Source of the DNA: an uncultured Bacteroides sp. | GTDB taxonomy: Bacteria > Bacteroidota > Bacteroidia > Bacteroidales > Bacteroidaceae | Assembly (NCBI GenBank): GCA_900555635.1 | Contig: USLU01000001.1 | Span: forward strand, 159,808 to 223,807 | Direction of reading: 5' to 3' | Length of the DNA stretch: 64,000 bases | Shown here: positions 41,989-50,976 of the stretch, in pieces | Numbering within the stretch: position 1 is the stretch's first letter | Layout: the number at the start of each line of letters is the position of its first letter | Translations under genes and position numbers: made by a program | The notes under the pieces: model-generated | What the model was told of the DNA's origin: nothing | The model's input: the letters and a program-made list of their open reading frames with translations, nothing else | Databases searched by the model: none

Positions 41989-42967
41989 AATATTCGCATA
42001 AGTAATAGCGGGCGATGAAATCCCAATTGTTTTGTAATACTTCTTTTCCTTTGAAGAATGGCAGTTGCAAATCGGGTAACAGCCCTTTCTGCATACCATA
42101 TTTTATCAGGTCGAACGGGCAAGCTTCCGGAAGACAGAATATTCTGTAACCTTCTGTGGCTGCACGTTCAGCATTGTACATCGGATTATGTTCGTCACAG
42201 AAGTAGGCGGCTACATTAGGTGCAATGAGCATTCCTTTGGCATTGACATACACTACAAACTCCTTCTTGTATTGCAAATCGGGCAATAGAGAAGACGGTT
42301 TATCCTCCCACTTCAACACTTCGACAAAGAAAGTTTTGAGTTCCTGATAAGTAGCAAAATACAATAATGGATAGCCTTTACTATAAGCTAAGGAAAGTTC
42401 GACATCTTTCCTTAATGGTGTCTCCGGAGTAACTTCAGGAAGGGGAACCAAGGGCATTTCCAATAAATCGGGTCCCATTACCCATAGGAAAGATGAAGGC
42501 TCTTCACTGATTGGAGCTTCTTCAAAATTGGCATCTACTATTTCGTAGACGATTTGGCTTAATTTCAATAAATCTTCGTCGAAAGGACTGAATAAATCAT
42601 ACTTTCTATCCCAAATAGCCGGATGAGACTTTAGAGTCCATAAGACAAAAGCAATATCTTCTTGATTAACTTCATCGGCAACGTATTGGTCCGTTAAGGA
42701 GTAAAATGGCAGATGATTTCCGTATAATTCAAAATACATATCAGAGAAGGTTTTCCAGCCTCCGCTTTGGGCGATAGCATCCTGAAGATAGAGAGTGAGC
42801 GAAGTGGCTGCATCTCTTAATGAACGGGCATCATCATTTTTGAACATTGCGGATTGCTTGACAATAGGGTGAAGCTTGTTGGCAAAGTCGAGATACCATT
42901 TGTCGGTTGGTAAGACGTGGGAGCGCTCGTTGGCTCCCAGCCATTCTTTCATGCTAATTGTTGCCAT
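41975..42967 (-). CDS. DUF3843-like conserved protein
   Basis: 330 residues from ATG 42967 (MATISMKEWLGANERSHVLP); the start is set by the promoter at 42986-42993. It is soluble, acidic and rich in aromatic residues, without signal peptide or membrane segment. Landmarks are YLQDAIAQSGGWKTFSDMYF, EDIAFVLWTLKSHP and DFIARYYLCEYYEG at the end. I match it to the Bacteroidetes family DUF3843 from memory. Function unknown. The small basic protein overlaps its stop. Confidence 0.75.
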   Translation of the reverse strand: MATISMKEWLGANERSHVLPTDKWYLDFANKLHPIVKQSAMFKNDDARSLRDAATSLTLYLQDAIAQSGGWKTFSDMYFELYGNHLPFYSLTDQYVADEVNQEDIAFVLWTLKSHPAIWDRKYDLFSPFDEDLLKLSQIVYEIVDANFEEAPISEEPSSFLWVMGPDLLEMPLVPLPEVTPETPLRKDVELSLAYSKGYPLLYFATYQELKTFFVEVLKWEDKPSSLLPDLQYKKEFVVYVNAKGMLIAPNVAAYFCDEHNPMYNAERAATEGYRIFCLPEACPFDLIKYGMQKGLLPDLQLPFFKGKEVLQNNWDFIARYYLCEYYEGE

Positions 42968-42985
42968 ATTCTGTTTGCTTTTTGG

Positions 42986-42993
42986 CAAAGATA
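42986..42993 (-). promoter_or_regulatory. -7 box TATCTTTG for the DUF3843-like gene
   Basis: Plus strand CAAAGATA, 19 bases upstream of ATG 42967. Confidence 0.65.
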
Positions 42994-43050
42994 CCCTTTT
43001 TAATATAAAATCATAAAAGATTGACAAGAATATTGCCGCATAAGGAGCTT

Positions 43051-43653
43051 TTATAGTCTTTTTAGGGCTAATTTTATTACTTGTTCTACCGGAGAATCAG
43101 GTTCTTCTTTCAAAATGGCAAGCACCACTTTCTGCGAGGGAGCTTGTGCAAAGCCCAACATTGTGAGGGCGGCAATGGCCTCTTCTTGTACTTGAGCATT
43201 GGCAGCGGACATTAAAGTTCCTAAAGTTCCGGTAGTATTTGCTGCTATACTTCCTGTTTTTATTTTATCTTTTAAATCAACAATAACACGCTGCGCAGTC
43301 TTTAGTCCGATACCTTTGACGGTTTTCAGCAGATTGGCATTCTCGGTACTGATAACGTTTACCAATTCTGCCGGTGAGAGGGCCGACAGTATCATACGCG
43401 CAGTGTTGCCCCCTATACCTGATACGGAAATCAGTAACAGAAACAGTTCGCGTTCTTGTTTGTCTGCAAAGCCGTAAAGAATGTAAGCATCTTCGCGGAT
43501 GGCTTCGTAGATATACAGCTTGCATTCTTTTTTGCCTTGGATGGCAGCGTATGTATTCAGTGAAATATTAACGGCATATCCTAAACCGTTACAGTCTATT
43601 ACTGCGGTTGCCGGACTGAGTTCGGCAATTCCGCCTTTTACGTATTCTATCAT
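43051..43653 (-). CDS. ruvA: Holliday junction branch migration protein RuvA
   Basis: 200 residues, normal length. The N-terminal OB domain starts MIEYVKGGIAELSPATAVID and includes YGFADKQERELFLLLISVSG. Two helix-hairpin-helix motifs follow (GIGGNTARMILSAL and VKGIGLKTAQRVIVDLKDK). A small C-terminal domain (EEAIAALTMLGF) contacts RuvB. RuvA tetramers bind four-way junctions and direct RuvB-driven branch migration. ruvB and ruvC are not in the window. Confidence 0.96.
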   Translation of the reverse strand: MIEYVKGGIAELSPATAVIDCNGLGYAVNISLNTYAAIQGKKECKLYIYEAIREDAYILYGFADKQERELFLLLISVSGIGGNTARMILSALSPAELVNVISTENANLLKTVKGIGLKTAQRVIVDLKDKIKTGSIAANTTGTLGTLMSAANAQVQEEAIAALTMLGFAQAPSQKVVLAILKEEPDSPVEQVIKLALKRL

Positions 43654-43768
43654 CTTAATTTATTTCTTCTGCGAATGTATGAATAATTATTGAACTTTCA
43701 GTCACTAAAAAAAGAAAAACTGTGTGAAACTATGGGCGCTTCTTTTAGTGTATATAAATGAAAATGCT

Positions 43769-43776
43769 TACTTTTG
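43769..43776 (+). promoter_or_regulatory. -7 box TACTTTTG for ddh
   Basis: Exact TAnnTTTG match, 42 bases before ATG 43819. Confidence 0.6.
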
Positions 43777-43818
43777 TGCCGATAATATAGAAAACTGATA
43801 AATAAATTCGATAAAAGA

Positions 43819-44718
43819 ATGAAAAAAGTAAGAGCAGCCATCGTTGGTTACGGCAATATCGGGCGTTATGTGCTCGAAGCCTTGCAAGCGGCTCCCGACT
43901 TTGAAGTTGCCGGTGTAGTACGCCGTGCCGGAGCCGAGAACCGTCCGGAAGAGTTGAGCAATTATCCCGTAGTTAAGACTATTCAGGAACTGGAAGGAGT
44001 GGATGTTGCTATCCTTTGTACACCTACCCGTAGCGTAGAAAAATATGCAAAAGAAATATTAGCTTTAGGCATTAACACGGTTGATAGCTTTGATATCCAC
44101 ACGGGTATTACCGATTTACGCCGTACACTGGATGCCGAGGCTAAGGCTCATAATGCGGTGTCTATCATTTCAGCAGGTTGGGATCCGGGAAGTGACTCTA
44201 TTGTTCGCACCTTACTGGAAGCCATTGCTCCGAAAGGTATTACCTATACCAATTTCGGACCCGGTATGAGTATGGGACATACGGTAGCTGTAAAAGCTAT
44301 CGAGGGCGTGAAAGCTGCCCTTTCTATGACTATTCCTACAGGAACGGGTATTCATCGCCGTATGGTATACATCGAACTGAATGATGGTTATAACTTCGAG
44401 CAAGTTGCCGCAGCCATCAAAGCCGATCCGTATTTTGTGAATGATGAAACTCATGTGAAATTGGTTCCGAGTGTGGATGCGCTGCTCGATATGGGACATG
44501 GTGTGAACCTGACCCGTAAAGGTGTTTCCGGCAAAACTCAAAACCAACTCTTCGAATTCAATATGCGCATTAATAATCCTGCTCTTACAGCTCAGGTGTT
44601 GGTATGTGTGGCACGCGCTACCATGCGTCAGCAACCGGGTTGTTATACAATGGTTGAAGTTCCGGTGATCGATCTTCTTCCCGGTGACCGCGAAGAGTGG
44701 ATTGCTCATTTGGTATAA
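43819..44718 (+). CDS. ddh: meso-Diaminopimelate D-dehydrogenase
   Basis: 299 residues. The N-terminal NADP fold is AAIVGYGNIGRYVLEAL. Substrate-domain motifs are DSFDIHTGI, SAGWDPGSDSIVRTLLEAIAP and FGPGMSMGHTVAVKAIEGV, which closely fit the Ddh family. It aminates tetrahydrodipicolinate in one step to meso-diaminopimelate for lysine and peptidoglycan. It is monocistronic and ends at the 22-base palindrome array. Confidence 0.93.
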   Translation: MKKVRAAIVGYGNIGRYVLEALQAAPDFEVAGVVRRAGAENRPEELSNYPVVKTIQELEGVDVAILCTPTRSVEKYAKEILALGINTVDSFDIHTGITDLRRTLDAEAKAHNAVSIISAGWDPGSDSIVRTLLEAIAPKGITYTNFGPGMSMGHTVAVKAIEGVKAALSMTIPTGTGIHRRMVYIELNDGYNFEQVAAAIKADPYFVNDETHVKLVPSVDALLDMGHGVNLTRKGVSGKTQNQLFEFNMRINNPALTAQVLVCVARATMRQQPGCYTMVEVPVIDLLPGDREEWIAHLV

Positions 44719-44730
44719 TATGCTCTAAAA

Positions 44731-44838
44731 AAACAGATGATGCATTTCAATCAAACAGATCATCTGTTTGCATTAAATGCATCATCTATTTTAGTCTAAC
44801 AGATCATCTGTTCCGGAGAACAGACGATCTGTTTTTTT
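44731..44838. repeat. 22-base palindromic tandem array, word AACAGATCATCTGTT
   Basis: Five units start near 44731, 44753, 44775, 44798 and 44819. Cores are AACAGATCATCTGTT or variants (one ATGCATCATCT), separated by short linkers. The last unit, AACAGACGATCTGTT followed by Ts, would act as a terminator for ddh. It lies between convergent ddh and rseP. Confidence 0.85.
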
Positions 44839-44854
44839 ATGTCCTTTCTTTACT

Positions 44855-46201
44855 TTAGAAGAAGTACCTTAGTATATCATTAAAGTTTGCCCAGATCAGC
44901 AAGCCGAACAGTAAGAACATACCAACCATTTGTGCGCGTTCCATAAACTTATCACTGGGTTTGCGGCGGGCTACGATTTCATAAATCAGGAACAGTACGT
45001 GTCCACCGTCCAATGCCGGAATGGGCAGAATGTTCATAAAGGCAAGGATGATAGAGAGGAATGCCGTCATGTACCAGAACTGGTGCCAATCCCAAGTTGC
45101 GGGGAAGATGCTGCCGATAGTTCCGAATCCTCCTAATTGTTTGGCTCCTTCTTTGGAGAACAAGTATTTCATCTGGCTGACATAACCTTTTAATGTCTTT
45201 ACTCCCAAAGATACACCGGCAGGGAATGAAGCAAGGAAGCTATAATCCTGACGTGTAAAAGGCAATAACTTACCTGTGTTACCAACTGCACTAACTCCGA
45301 TTTCATATAGAGAGTCAGCTGCCAGAGTCAGCGTGTCGGTTACACCGGCTCTTACGTAAGTCAATGTAATGCGGTGCGGGTCTTCGGCTGCATTGGTTTG
45401 AGCTTTGGCACGATTGGCCATTTCTTCTTTAAAATCGAAATAAGAAATGGACTTTCCATTCATTTGCGTAATACTATCACCTACTTGCAGTCCGGCTAAG
45501 GCAGCGGGACGTCCGGGGATAATGCTATCGATGACAAACGGATAACGGAAAGAAGCAAAACGCACACTATCCGCTAATAACTGTTCCATCATGTTCTCGG
45601 GAATATAAACCGAAGCTTCTTGTCCACCACGTAATACTGTAACCTGACGGGCTTCTACAATGCTGGTCAGCAAGTCACCGTCATAACGTTCGAAAGGTAC
45701 GCCATCGGCTGATATCAATATGTCGCCATCACGGAATCCAATGTTCTTGGCAGTTTCGTTAAAGTCCATCCCCAACGGAGCTTTTTGTACCGGAACGTAT
45801 TCGTCCCCCCACGTAAAGAGTATCATGGAATAGATAAACAATGCCAGTATAAAGTTGAAAAGTACGCCACCTACCATAATCAGTAGGCGTTGCCATGCCG
45901 GTTTGGCACGGAACTCCCACGGTTGCATGGGTTGTTTCATTTGCTCGGTATCCATAGACTCGTCTATCATACCGGCTATCTTAACGTAGCCGCCTAACGG
46001 CAACCAACCGATACCATATTCGGTTTCACTGTTTTTGGGCTTAAATTTAAAGAGCGTGAACCAAGGGTCGAAGAATAAGCAGAATTTCTCTACCCGCGTC
46101 TTGAATAAACGAGCGAATAGGAAGTGTCCCCCCTCATGTACGATTACGAGTAACGAAAGACTCATGATGAGTTGTAGGGCACGAATTAAGAATGTTTCCA
46201 T
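44855..46201 (-). CDS. rseP: Site-2 protease RseP (M50)
   Basis: 448 residues with about four membrane segments. The zinc motif HEGGH (H22, E23, H26) is in the first membrane segment, and the third ligand region is NILPIPALDGGHVLF. A PDZ pair lies between (GFRDGDILISADGVPF; AALAGLQVGDSITQMNG). RseP cuts membrane-embedded anti-sigma factors and signal-peptide remnants. It is last gene of a seven-gene minus-strand operon that begins with tsaB. Confidence 0.95.
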   Translation of the reverse strand: METFLIRALQLIMSLSLLVIVHEGGHFLFARLFKTRVEKFCLFFDPWFTLFKFKPKNSETEYGIGWLPLGGYVKIAGMIDESMDTEQMKQPMQPWEFRAKPAWQRLLIMVGGVLFNFILALFIYSMILFTWGDEYVPVQKAPLGMDFNETAKNIGFRDGDILISADGVPFERYDGDLLTSIVEARQVTVLRGGQEASVYIPENMMEQLLADSVRFASFRYPFVIDSIIPGRPAALAGLQVGDSITQMNGKSISYFDFKEEMANRAKAQTNAAEDPHRITLTYVRAGVTDTLTLAADSLYEIGVSAVGNTGKLLPFTRQDYSFLASFPAGVSLGVKTLKGYVSQMKYLFSKEGAKQLGGFGTIGSIFPATWDWHQFWYMTAFLSIILAFMNILPIPALDGGHVLFLIYEIVARRKPSDKFMERAQMVGMFLLFGLLIWANFNDILRYFF

Positions 46202-46204
46202 CTA

Positions 46205-46239
46205 GTTATTTATGTTTTACGATTTACAATTTATTATTT
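46205..46239. repeat. Imperfect heptamer array before rseP
   Basis: Plus strand reads GTTATTT, ATGTTTT, ACGATTT, ACAATTT, ATTATTT in 7-base register, starting 3 bases from the rseP ATG (46201). Confidence 0.7.
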
Positions 46240-46293
46240 CCATACTTCCTATATATACATAAGGAAGAATGTTTCTCTTTTAATTCTTTATTT

Positions 46294-47442
46294 TTAAATT
46301 AGCGAAGCCGCTACTTTTCTTGCTTCGGCATCCGTAGCAACATAATCCTCATAAGTGGGTTTCTGTATAAAGGATACACATGACATGGTTTTTTCTATCA
46401 CATCACTCATTCCGAGGAATGATATTTCATCCCGTAGGAAAGCGGCTACTACTACCTCGTTGGCTGCATTTACGATGCAAGGCATATTTCCGGCACGGTG
46501 CAAGGCTTCGTAGGCTAATGCCAGGTTGCGGAATCGGGTAGTGTCCGGCTGCTCGAATGTCAGCTCAGTGCACATCTTGAAGTCCAGACGCGGGAAGGAG
46601 GCTTTGAGACGTTCGGGGTATGAAAACGCATATTGGATGGGCAGACGCATATCAGGCATACCGAGTTGGGCTTTCACCGCTCCATCTTCAAATTGTACCA
46701 TGGAGTGAATCACCGATTGCGGATGTACCACTACCTCTATCTGGTCAGGACGAACCCCGAATAACCATTTGGCTTCAATCACTTCGAACCCTTTGTTCAT
46801 CATGGAAGCGGAGTCGATAGTGATTTTGGCACCCATGTCCCAGTTGGGATGTTTTAAAGCTTGCGCTTTGGTAACGGTTGCCAGCTGCTCCATGCTGCAA
46901 GTACGGAACGGGCCACCGGAAGCAGTCAGTATAACTTTCTCTATCTGGTTACCTATTTCTCCTGCTAAACACTGGAATACTGCAGAATGTTCGGAATCAA
47001 CCGGCAAGATAGGAGTGCCGCTGATACGTGCCAGATCATTGATAAGTTCACCGGCAACAACGAGTGTTTCTTTATTGGCGAGGGCTATCGGTTTGCGGGC
47101 ACGAATGGCGTTCATGGTAGGCTTTAGTCCGGCATACCCCACCATGGCGGTCAGTACTATGTCGATAGGAGTTTCTGCCACGATTTGGCAGAGAGCATCT
47201 TCGCCTGCATATACTTTGATAGGCAGATCGGCAAGTGCTTCCTTGAGTTGCGGGTATTTTGATTCGTTGGCTATGACCACTGCTTCGGGCTTAAACTTAC
47301 GTGCTTGGGCAATAAGTTCGTCTACGCGATTGTTGGCAGTCAGCACATATGCTTCGTATTGGTCGGGATGTTCTTCAATGACCTGCAATGCTTGTGTGCC
47401 GATAGAACCGGTAGAACCAAGAATGGCTATTTGTTTCTTCAT
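46294..47442 (-). CDS. dxr: 1-deoxy-D-xylulose 5-phosphate reductoisomerase
   Basis: 382 residues. The N-terminal NADPH motif is IAILGSTGSIGTQALQVI; next LANKETLVVAGELI, then metal/substrate residues in PVDSEHSAVFQCL and TASGGPFR, and PNWDMGAKITIDSASMMNKGFE (region about 217-238). It performs the first committed step of the MEP isoprenoid pathway. It starts 3 bases after the stop of the M23 gene. Confidence 0.97.
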   Translation of the reverse strand: MKKQIAILGSTGSIGTQALQVIEEHPDQYEAYVLTANNRVDELIAQARKFKPEAVVIANESKYPQLKEALADLPIKVYAGEDALCQIVAETPIDIVLTAMVGYAGLKPTMNAIRARKPIALANKETLVVAGELINDLARISGTPILPVDSEHSAVFQCLAGEIGNQIEKVILTASGGPFRTCSMEQLATVTKAQALKHPNWDMGAKITIDSASMMNKGFEVIEAKWLFGVRPDQIEVVVHPQSVIHSMVQFEDGAVKAQLGMPDMRLPIQYAFSYPERLKASFPRLDFKMCTELTFEQPDTTRFRNLALAYEALHRAGNMPCIVNAANEVVVAAFLRDEISFLGMSDVIEKTMSCVSFIQKPTYEDYVATDAEARKVAASLI

Positions 47443-47445
47443 AAT

Positions 47446-48324
47446 TTAAAATACGATATATAGTTCCGGATTCACCGACCTGCCCTTATGCCATAATTCA
47501 AAGTGCAGATGTGGTCCGGTAGTTAATTCTCCGGTGTTTCCTACTAATGCAATGGCTTCACCACCTTTTACAGTGTCACCTTCGCGCTTCAACAGGGAAC
47601 CGCAATGTTTATAGACGGACACAAAATCTTGATTGTGCTGTACTTGTATCACGTAGCCGGTTTCGGCTGTGTAAGCACTTAATATGACGGTTCCATCCAG
47701 TGTTGCCAATACGCTTTCACCCGGATTGGCGGCAATGTCTGTACCGAAGTGCTTTTTATCTGCATTGAAGGCGGACGAAATCATGCCACGGGTAGGGCGG
47801 TAGAAGATCAGCCCGTCCACTTCGGGGCGGGAGGTGATAGTTGTCAGATTATACTTTTCAGTTTCTTCGTACTGTTTGCGGAACTCGGCTTCACGGTCTG
47901 TACGCTCCATCAGTGAGTCTTCGCGCATGTTCGTTAAGGAGTCCATAGACTGAATAGTGTCTGCTTTTATCTTTCCCTGAAATATATCCTGGATATTCAT
48001 AATGTAGAGATTCTGCCTGTTGACCAATTGTTGAAGCGAATCTACACGTAGTGCATTCTCAACCACTTGGGCACGAATCTCACTGTTCATATATCCGGGC
48101 AGGTAATTGCGAAGAGGAGTAAAAGCAATAATGACAGCTGCAATCAGGAACAGTACAGTCAGTACGGAGAGTAGAACTGAAATTCCGTTCAGCTTGGATA
48201 CACGCAGTCCTACCACTTCTTCAAGAGTATTCTCATTGATGATGGTCAGCTTATATTTGAACTTAATATTGTTCCAAAAAGCTTTACTGCGCTTCTTATT
48301 TCTTTTCTTCTTTTTTGTCTCCAA
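47446..48324 (-). CDS. M23-family peptidoglycan hydrolase-like membrane protein
   Basis: 292 residues; start codon TTG at 48324, preceded by AAGG, with no usable in-frame ATG nearby. A Lys-rich N-terminus is followed by one membrane segment (about 47-69), a coiled-coil stalk and a C-terminal LytM/M23 domain. Zinc ligands appear in HFGTDIA (H192, D196) and GPHLHFELW. The active site looks intact, so it may cut peptide cross-links, or like some LytM proteins regulate amidases. It lies between rimM and dxr in the operon. Confidence 0.92.
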   Translation of the reverse strand: METKKKKRNKKRSKAFWNNIKFKYKLTIINENTLEEVVGLRVSKLNGISVLLSVLTVLFLIAAVIIAFTPLRNYLPGYMNSEIRAQVVENALRVDSLQQLVNRQNLYIMNIQDIFQGKIKADTIQSMDSLTNMREDSLMERTDREAEFRKQYEETEKYNLTTITSRPEVDGLIFYRPTRGMISSAFNADKKHFGTDIAANPGESVLATLDGTVILSAYTAETGYVIQVQHNQDFVSVYKHCGSLLKREGDTVKGGEAIALVGNTGELTTGPHLHFELWHKGRSVNPELYIVF

Positions 48325-48363
48325 TATACCTTATATTATAACCTCTAATAACTTATAACTACT

Positions 48364-48900
48364 TCACACTTCCTCGGTATCTTCCAGTGACAACAGTCCT
48401 TCCGGCAGATCTACCGTGATAACTTTGTGTTTCTGGTCGATATCGACAATGAAATCTTCCTGTGCGGGAATCAGTAATTCTTCTCCATTATAATTCACGA
48501 CGAACAGCGTGTTAATAGTCGATGTATCTACCTCTGTTACTTCACCTAGCTTGCCGTGATGTATTTCTTCCATGCGGAATCCTACGAAGAAGTCCCAGCT
48601 CAGTTCGTCCGGTTCCATATCTTCTGCATGCTTGGCAGGGAAGTAGACTTCAATATTGGTAAACATGCGGGCACGTTCTGCCGTATCTATTCCTTCGAGC
48701 TTGACGAGCGCGGTGGAATCTGAACGGAAACGATATTCTTCCAAAAAGAAAGGGACCAGAATTCCGTCTAAAAGGCAGATCAGGTATTCGGCTTCCACCC
48801 GGTCGAAGATATCATCCGTAAAAGTGAATGATAACTCTCCGTGTATGCCGTGCGGCTTGTTGAATACACCTATTTTATATACTTCCTCTTTTCTTATCAT
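48364..48900 (-). CDS. rimM: Ribosome maturation factor RimM
   Basis: 178 residues. The N-terminal domain is VYKIGVFNKPHGIHGELSFTF and the C-terminal PRC-barrel is ELSWDFFVGFRMEE, ending in LLIPAQEDFIVDIDQKHKVI. RimM helps process the 30S head around S19. Its start overlaps nothing but lies one base from the murA stop. Placement next to murA is common in Bacteroidetes. Confidence 0.95.
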   Translation of the reverse strand: MIRKEEVYKIGVFNKPHGIHGELSFTFTDDIFDRVEAEYLICLLDGILVPFFLEEYRFRSDSTALVKLEGIDTAERARMFTNIEVYFPAKHAEDMEPDELSWDFFVGFRMEEIHHGKLGEVTEVDTSTINTLFVVNYNGEELLIPAQEDFIVDIDQKHKVITVDLPEGLLSLEDTEEV

Positions 48901-48901
48901 T

Positions 48902-50209
48902 TTATTCTATTCTCGTAATTCTTGCACCAAGCGCATTCAAACGTCCTTCAATATTTTGATATCCCCGGTCTATCTGTTCTATGTTATGTATGCGGCTTAT
49001 GCCATCGGCACTCATAGCAGCTATCAGCAGGGCAATACCGGCACGGATATCAGGTGAAGTCATGTTGCCACCACGCAGTTTGAACCCGTGATTATGACCT
49101 ATCACTACGGCACGGTGCGGGTCACAAAGAATGATTTGCGCACCCATGTCTATCAGTTTATCCACAAAGAACAAGCGACTTTCGAACATCTTCTGATGAA
49201 TAAGTACGCTACCCTTTGCCTGGGTGGCAACGACCAGCATTACGCTCAATAAGTCGGGAGTGAGTCCCGGCCATGGAGCATCTGCAATGGTCATGATAGA
49301 ACCGTCGATAAAGGATTCTATCTGATAACTATCTTGTGCCGGGACATAAATATCATCTTCCCGTTGCTCCATCTTGATGCCGAGGCGGCGGAAACTGTCG
49401 GGGATGATTCCCAGGTTTTCATAAGATACGTTTTTAATGGTCAGCTCGCTTCTGGTCATTGCTGCCATACCGATGAAACTACCGACTTCGATCATATCGG
49501 GCAGAATGGTGTGGTCGGTACCATGTAACTCATTCACACCTTCAATGATAAGCAAGTTTGAGGCAATGCCTTCTATCTTGGCACCCATGCGGTTCAACAT
49601 TTTGCATAACTGCTGTATGTAGGGTTCGCATGCAGCGTTGTAGATAGTGGTTTTACCTTTGGCTAATACAGCTGCCATAATGATATTGGCGGTTCCGGTT
49701 ACAGAAGCCTCGTCCAGAAGCATGTAAGTCCCTTGAAGCTTGTCGGCTGTTATTTCATAGACTTTACGCGCTTCATTGTACGAGAAGTCAGCACCGAGAT
49801 TCTGAATACCGATAAAGTGAGTATCCAAACGGCGGCGTCCTATTTTGTCTCCGCCCGGCTTGGAAATCATTGCCTTGCCGAAGCGTGCCACCATTGGACC
49901 TACCAGCATAACGGAACCACGCAGGCTGGAACATTTCTTCAGGAATGCATCACTTTCCAGATAGGCAAAGTCAACATCTGAAGCCTGAAAACTGTATGTT
50001 TCAATTCCTTTCTTAGATACACTGACTCCCATATCCCGCATCAATTGGATGAGGTTGTTGACGTCCAGTATGTCCGGAATGTTGTGCACAGTTACCTCTT
50101 CGCCAGTGAGTAGCGTGGCGCAGATAATCTGCAAAACCTCGTTCTTCGCTCCTTGGGGGTAGATGTCACCGGAAAGGCTGTGTCCTCCTTCAATTACAAA
50201 TGATGCCAT
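48902..50209 (-). CDS. murA: UDP-N-acetylglucosamine 1-carboxyvinyltransferase with Asp in place of catalytic Cys
   Basis: 435 residues, normal length. PQGAKNEVLQII carries the substrate lysine (K22), followed by paired domains with TEVGSFIG-like DMIEVGSFIGMAAM and the HNIEQIDRGYQNIEGRL end. The loop normally PGGCxIGxRPxD reads KPGGDKIGRRRLD, so the fosfomycin-reactive cysteine is aspartate (D121). The enzyme should be active (the C115D enzyme of E. coli is) but insensitive to fosfomycin. It makes the first committed precursor of peptidoglycan. Confidence 0.96.
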   Translation of the reverse strand: MASFVIEGGHSLSGDIYPQGAKNEVLQIICATLLTGEEVTVHNIPDILDVNNLIQLMRDMGVSVSKKGIETYSFQASDVDFAYLESDAFLKKCSSLRGSVMLVGPMVARFGKAMISKPGGDKIGRRRLDTHFIGIQNLGADFSYNEARKVYEITADKLQGTYMLLDEASVTGTANIIMAAVLAKGKTTIYNAACEPYIQQLCKMLNRMGAKIEGIASNLLIIEGVNELHGTDHTILPDMIEVGSFIGMAAMTRSELTIKNVSYENLGIIPDSFRRLGIKMEQREDDIYVPAQDSYQIESFIDGSIMTIADAPWPGLTPDLLSVMLVVATQAKGSVLIHQKMFESRLFFVDKLIDMGAQIILCDPHRAVVIGHNHGFKLRGGNMTSPDIRAGIALLIAAMSADGISRIHNIEQIDRGYQNIEGRLNALGARITRIE

Positions 50210-50299
50210 GAATTTAGTTATTAGTTGTTAGTGATTAGTGATTTGTTAATGCTGCTTTGCAGCGTATCAGTGATTGTTTTATAAGCAAATCACTAATCA
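50210..50299. repeat. Heptamer array and inverted repeat before murA
   Basis: Directly abutting the murA ATG, the plus strand reads GAATTTA, GTTATTA, GTTGTTA, GTGATTA, GTGATTT, GTTAATG (50210-50251) in 7-base register. TGATTAGTGATTTG (50232-50245) is also the exact reverse complement of 50286-50299. Confidence 0.8.
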
Positions 50300-50311
50300 T
50301 TAATCACTGAT

Positions 50312-50938
50312 TTAATATTTTCTCTTGTTGTTCCGGTTGTTGTTCTCTCTCCGGTTATTCTGGTTATTCACCTTCGGGCGATAGTTCATTTCAATCCGTT
50401 CTGCCATGAGGCGAACAATGCTATCAGTCATCTGAAGTTTACCTTTAGATAGTTCGTCAAGATCGTCAGCAATCTTGCGGTCATCTACAGTGTCTTTGTT
50501 CCATGACATATAGTCTTTCTTCATGTGGTTGCAGATGAGGGCTATCAGGTTTTGTTTTTCTTCTCCTTCAGGGAAGTCGATCGCTTTCTTTATCAGTACT
50601 TCTAATGTACGGCCATAGTGACGGTAACGAATCTTGGTACTGGGATAAGGAACAGAATCTGGTTTGGTGCAGAGATTATCTTTGCGAATAATTTCGTAAG
50701 GATAGTCTATATCCAATGCAAAGTTGGACATGATGGCAAGATGATCCCACAATTTATGCTTGAAGTCGGGCACATCACGCAAATGGGGAAACATATTACC
50801 CATGATATTGATAATCGTGTTAGCACAACGTTGGCGTTCTGCCCGATCCTCAATTGTGAGTGCGTGGTCTACCATATTTTGAATGCTGCGGCCATATTCA
50901 GGCAGAGGCATTCGCTTTTGTTGGGTGTTATATTGCAT
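50312..50938 (-). CDS. DUF4290 family protein
   Basis: 208 residues, soluble and mostly helical. It starts MQYNTQQKRMPLPEYGRSIQ; further landmarks are PHLRDVPDFKHKLWDHLAIM, YPYEIIRKDNL and ICNHMKKDYMSWNKDTV. The C-terminus is a low-complexity Asn/Arg/Lys tail. I recall this as DUF4290, a Bacteroidetes family usually next to murA and rimM. Function unknown. A heptamer array separates it from tsaB. Confidence 0.85.
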   Translation of the reverse strand: MQYNTQQKRMPLPEYGRSIQNMVDHALTIEDRAERQRCANTIINIMGNMFPHLRDVPDFKHKLWDHLAIMSNFALDIDYPYEIIRKDNLCTKPDSVPYPSTKIRYRHYGRTLEVLIKKAIDFPEGEEKQNLIALICNHMKKDYMSWNKDTVDDRKIADDLDELSKGKLQMTDSIVRLMAERIEMNYRPKVNNQNNRRENNNRNNKRKY

Positions 50939-50948
50939 AATAAAAAAT

Positions 50949-50976
50949 AGTGATTAGTGATTAGTGATTAGTGATT
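50949..50976. repeat. Four perfect heptamers AGTGATT spanning the tsaB stop
   Basis: AGTGATT repeats exactly four times. The first lies upstream of DUF4290, while the rest encodes the last residues of TsaB (SLITNH) and its stop on the minus strand. Confidence 0.9.

Noticed and set aside
41989..42099. N-terminal extension of the 41-residue basic protein (start at 42099)
   Set aside because: The extra residues lie wholly inside the DUF3843-like coding sequence and do not share the basic character.
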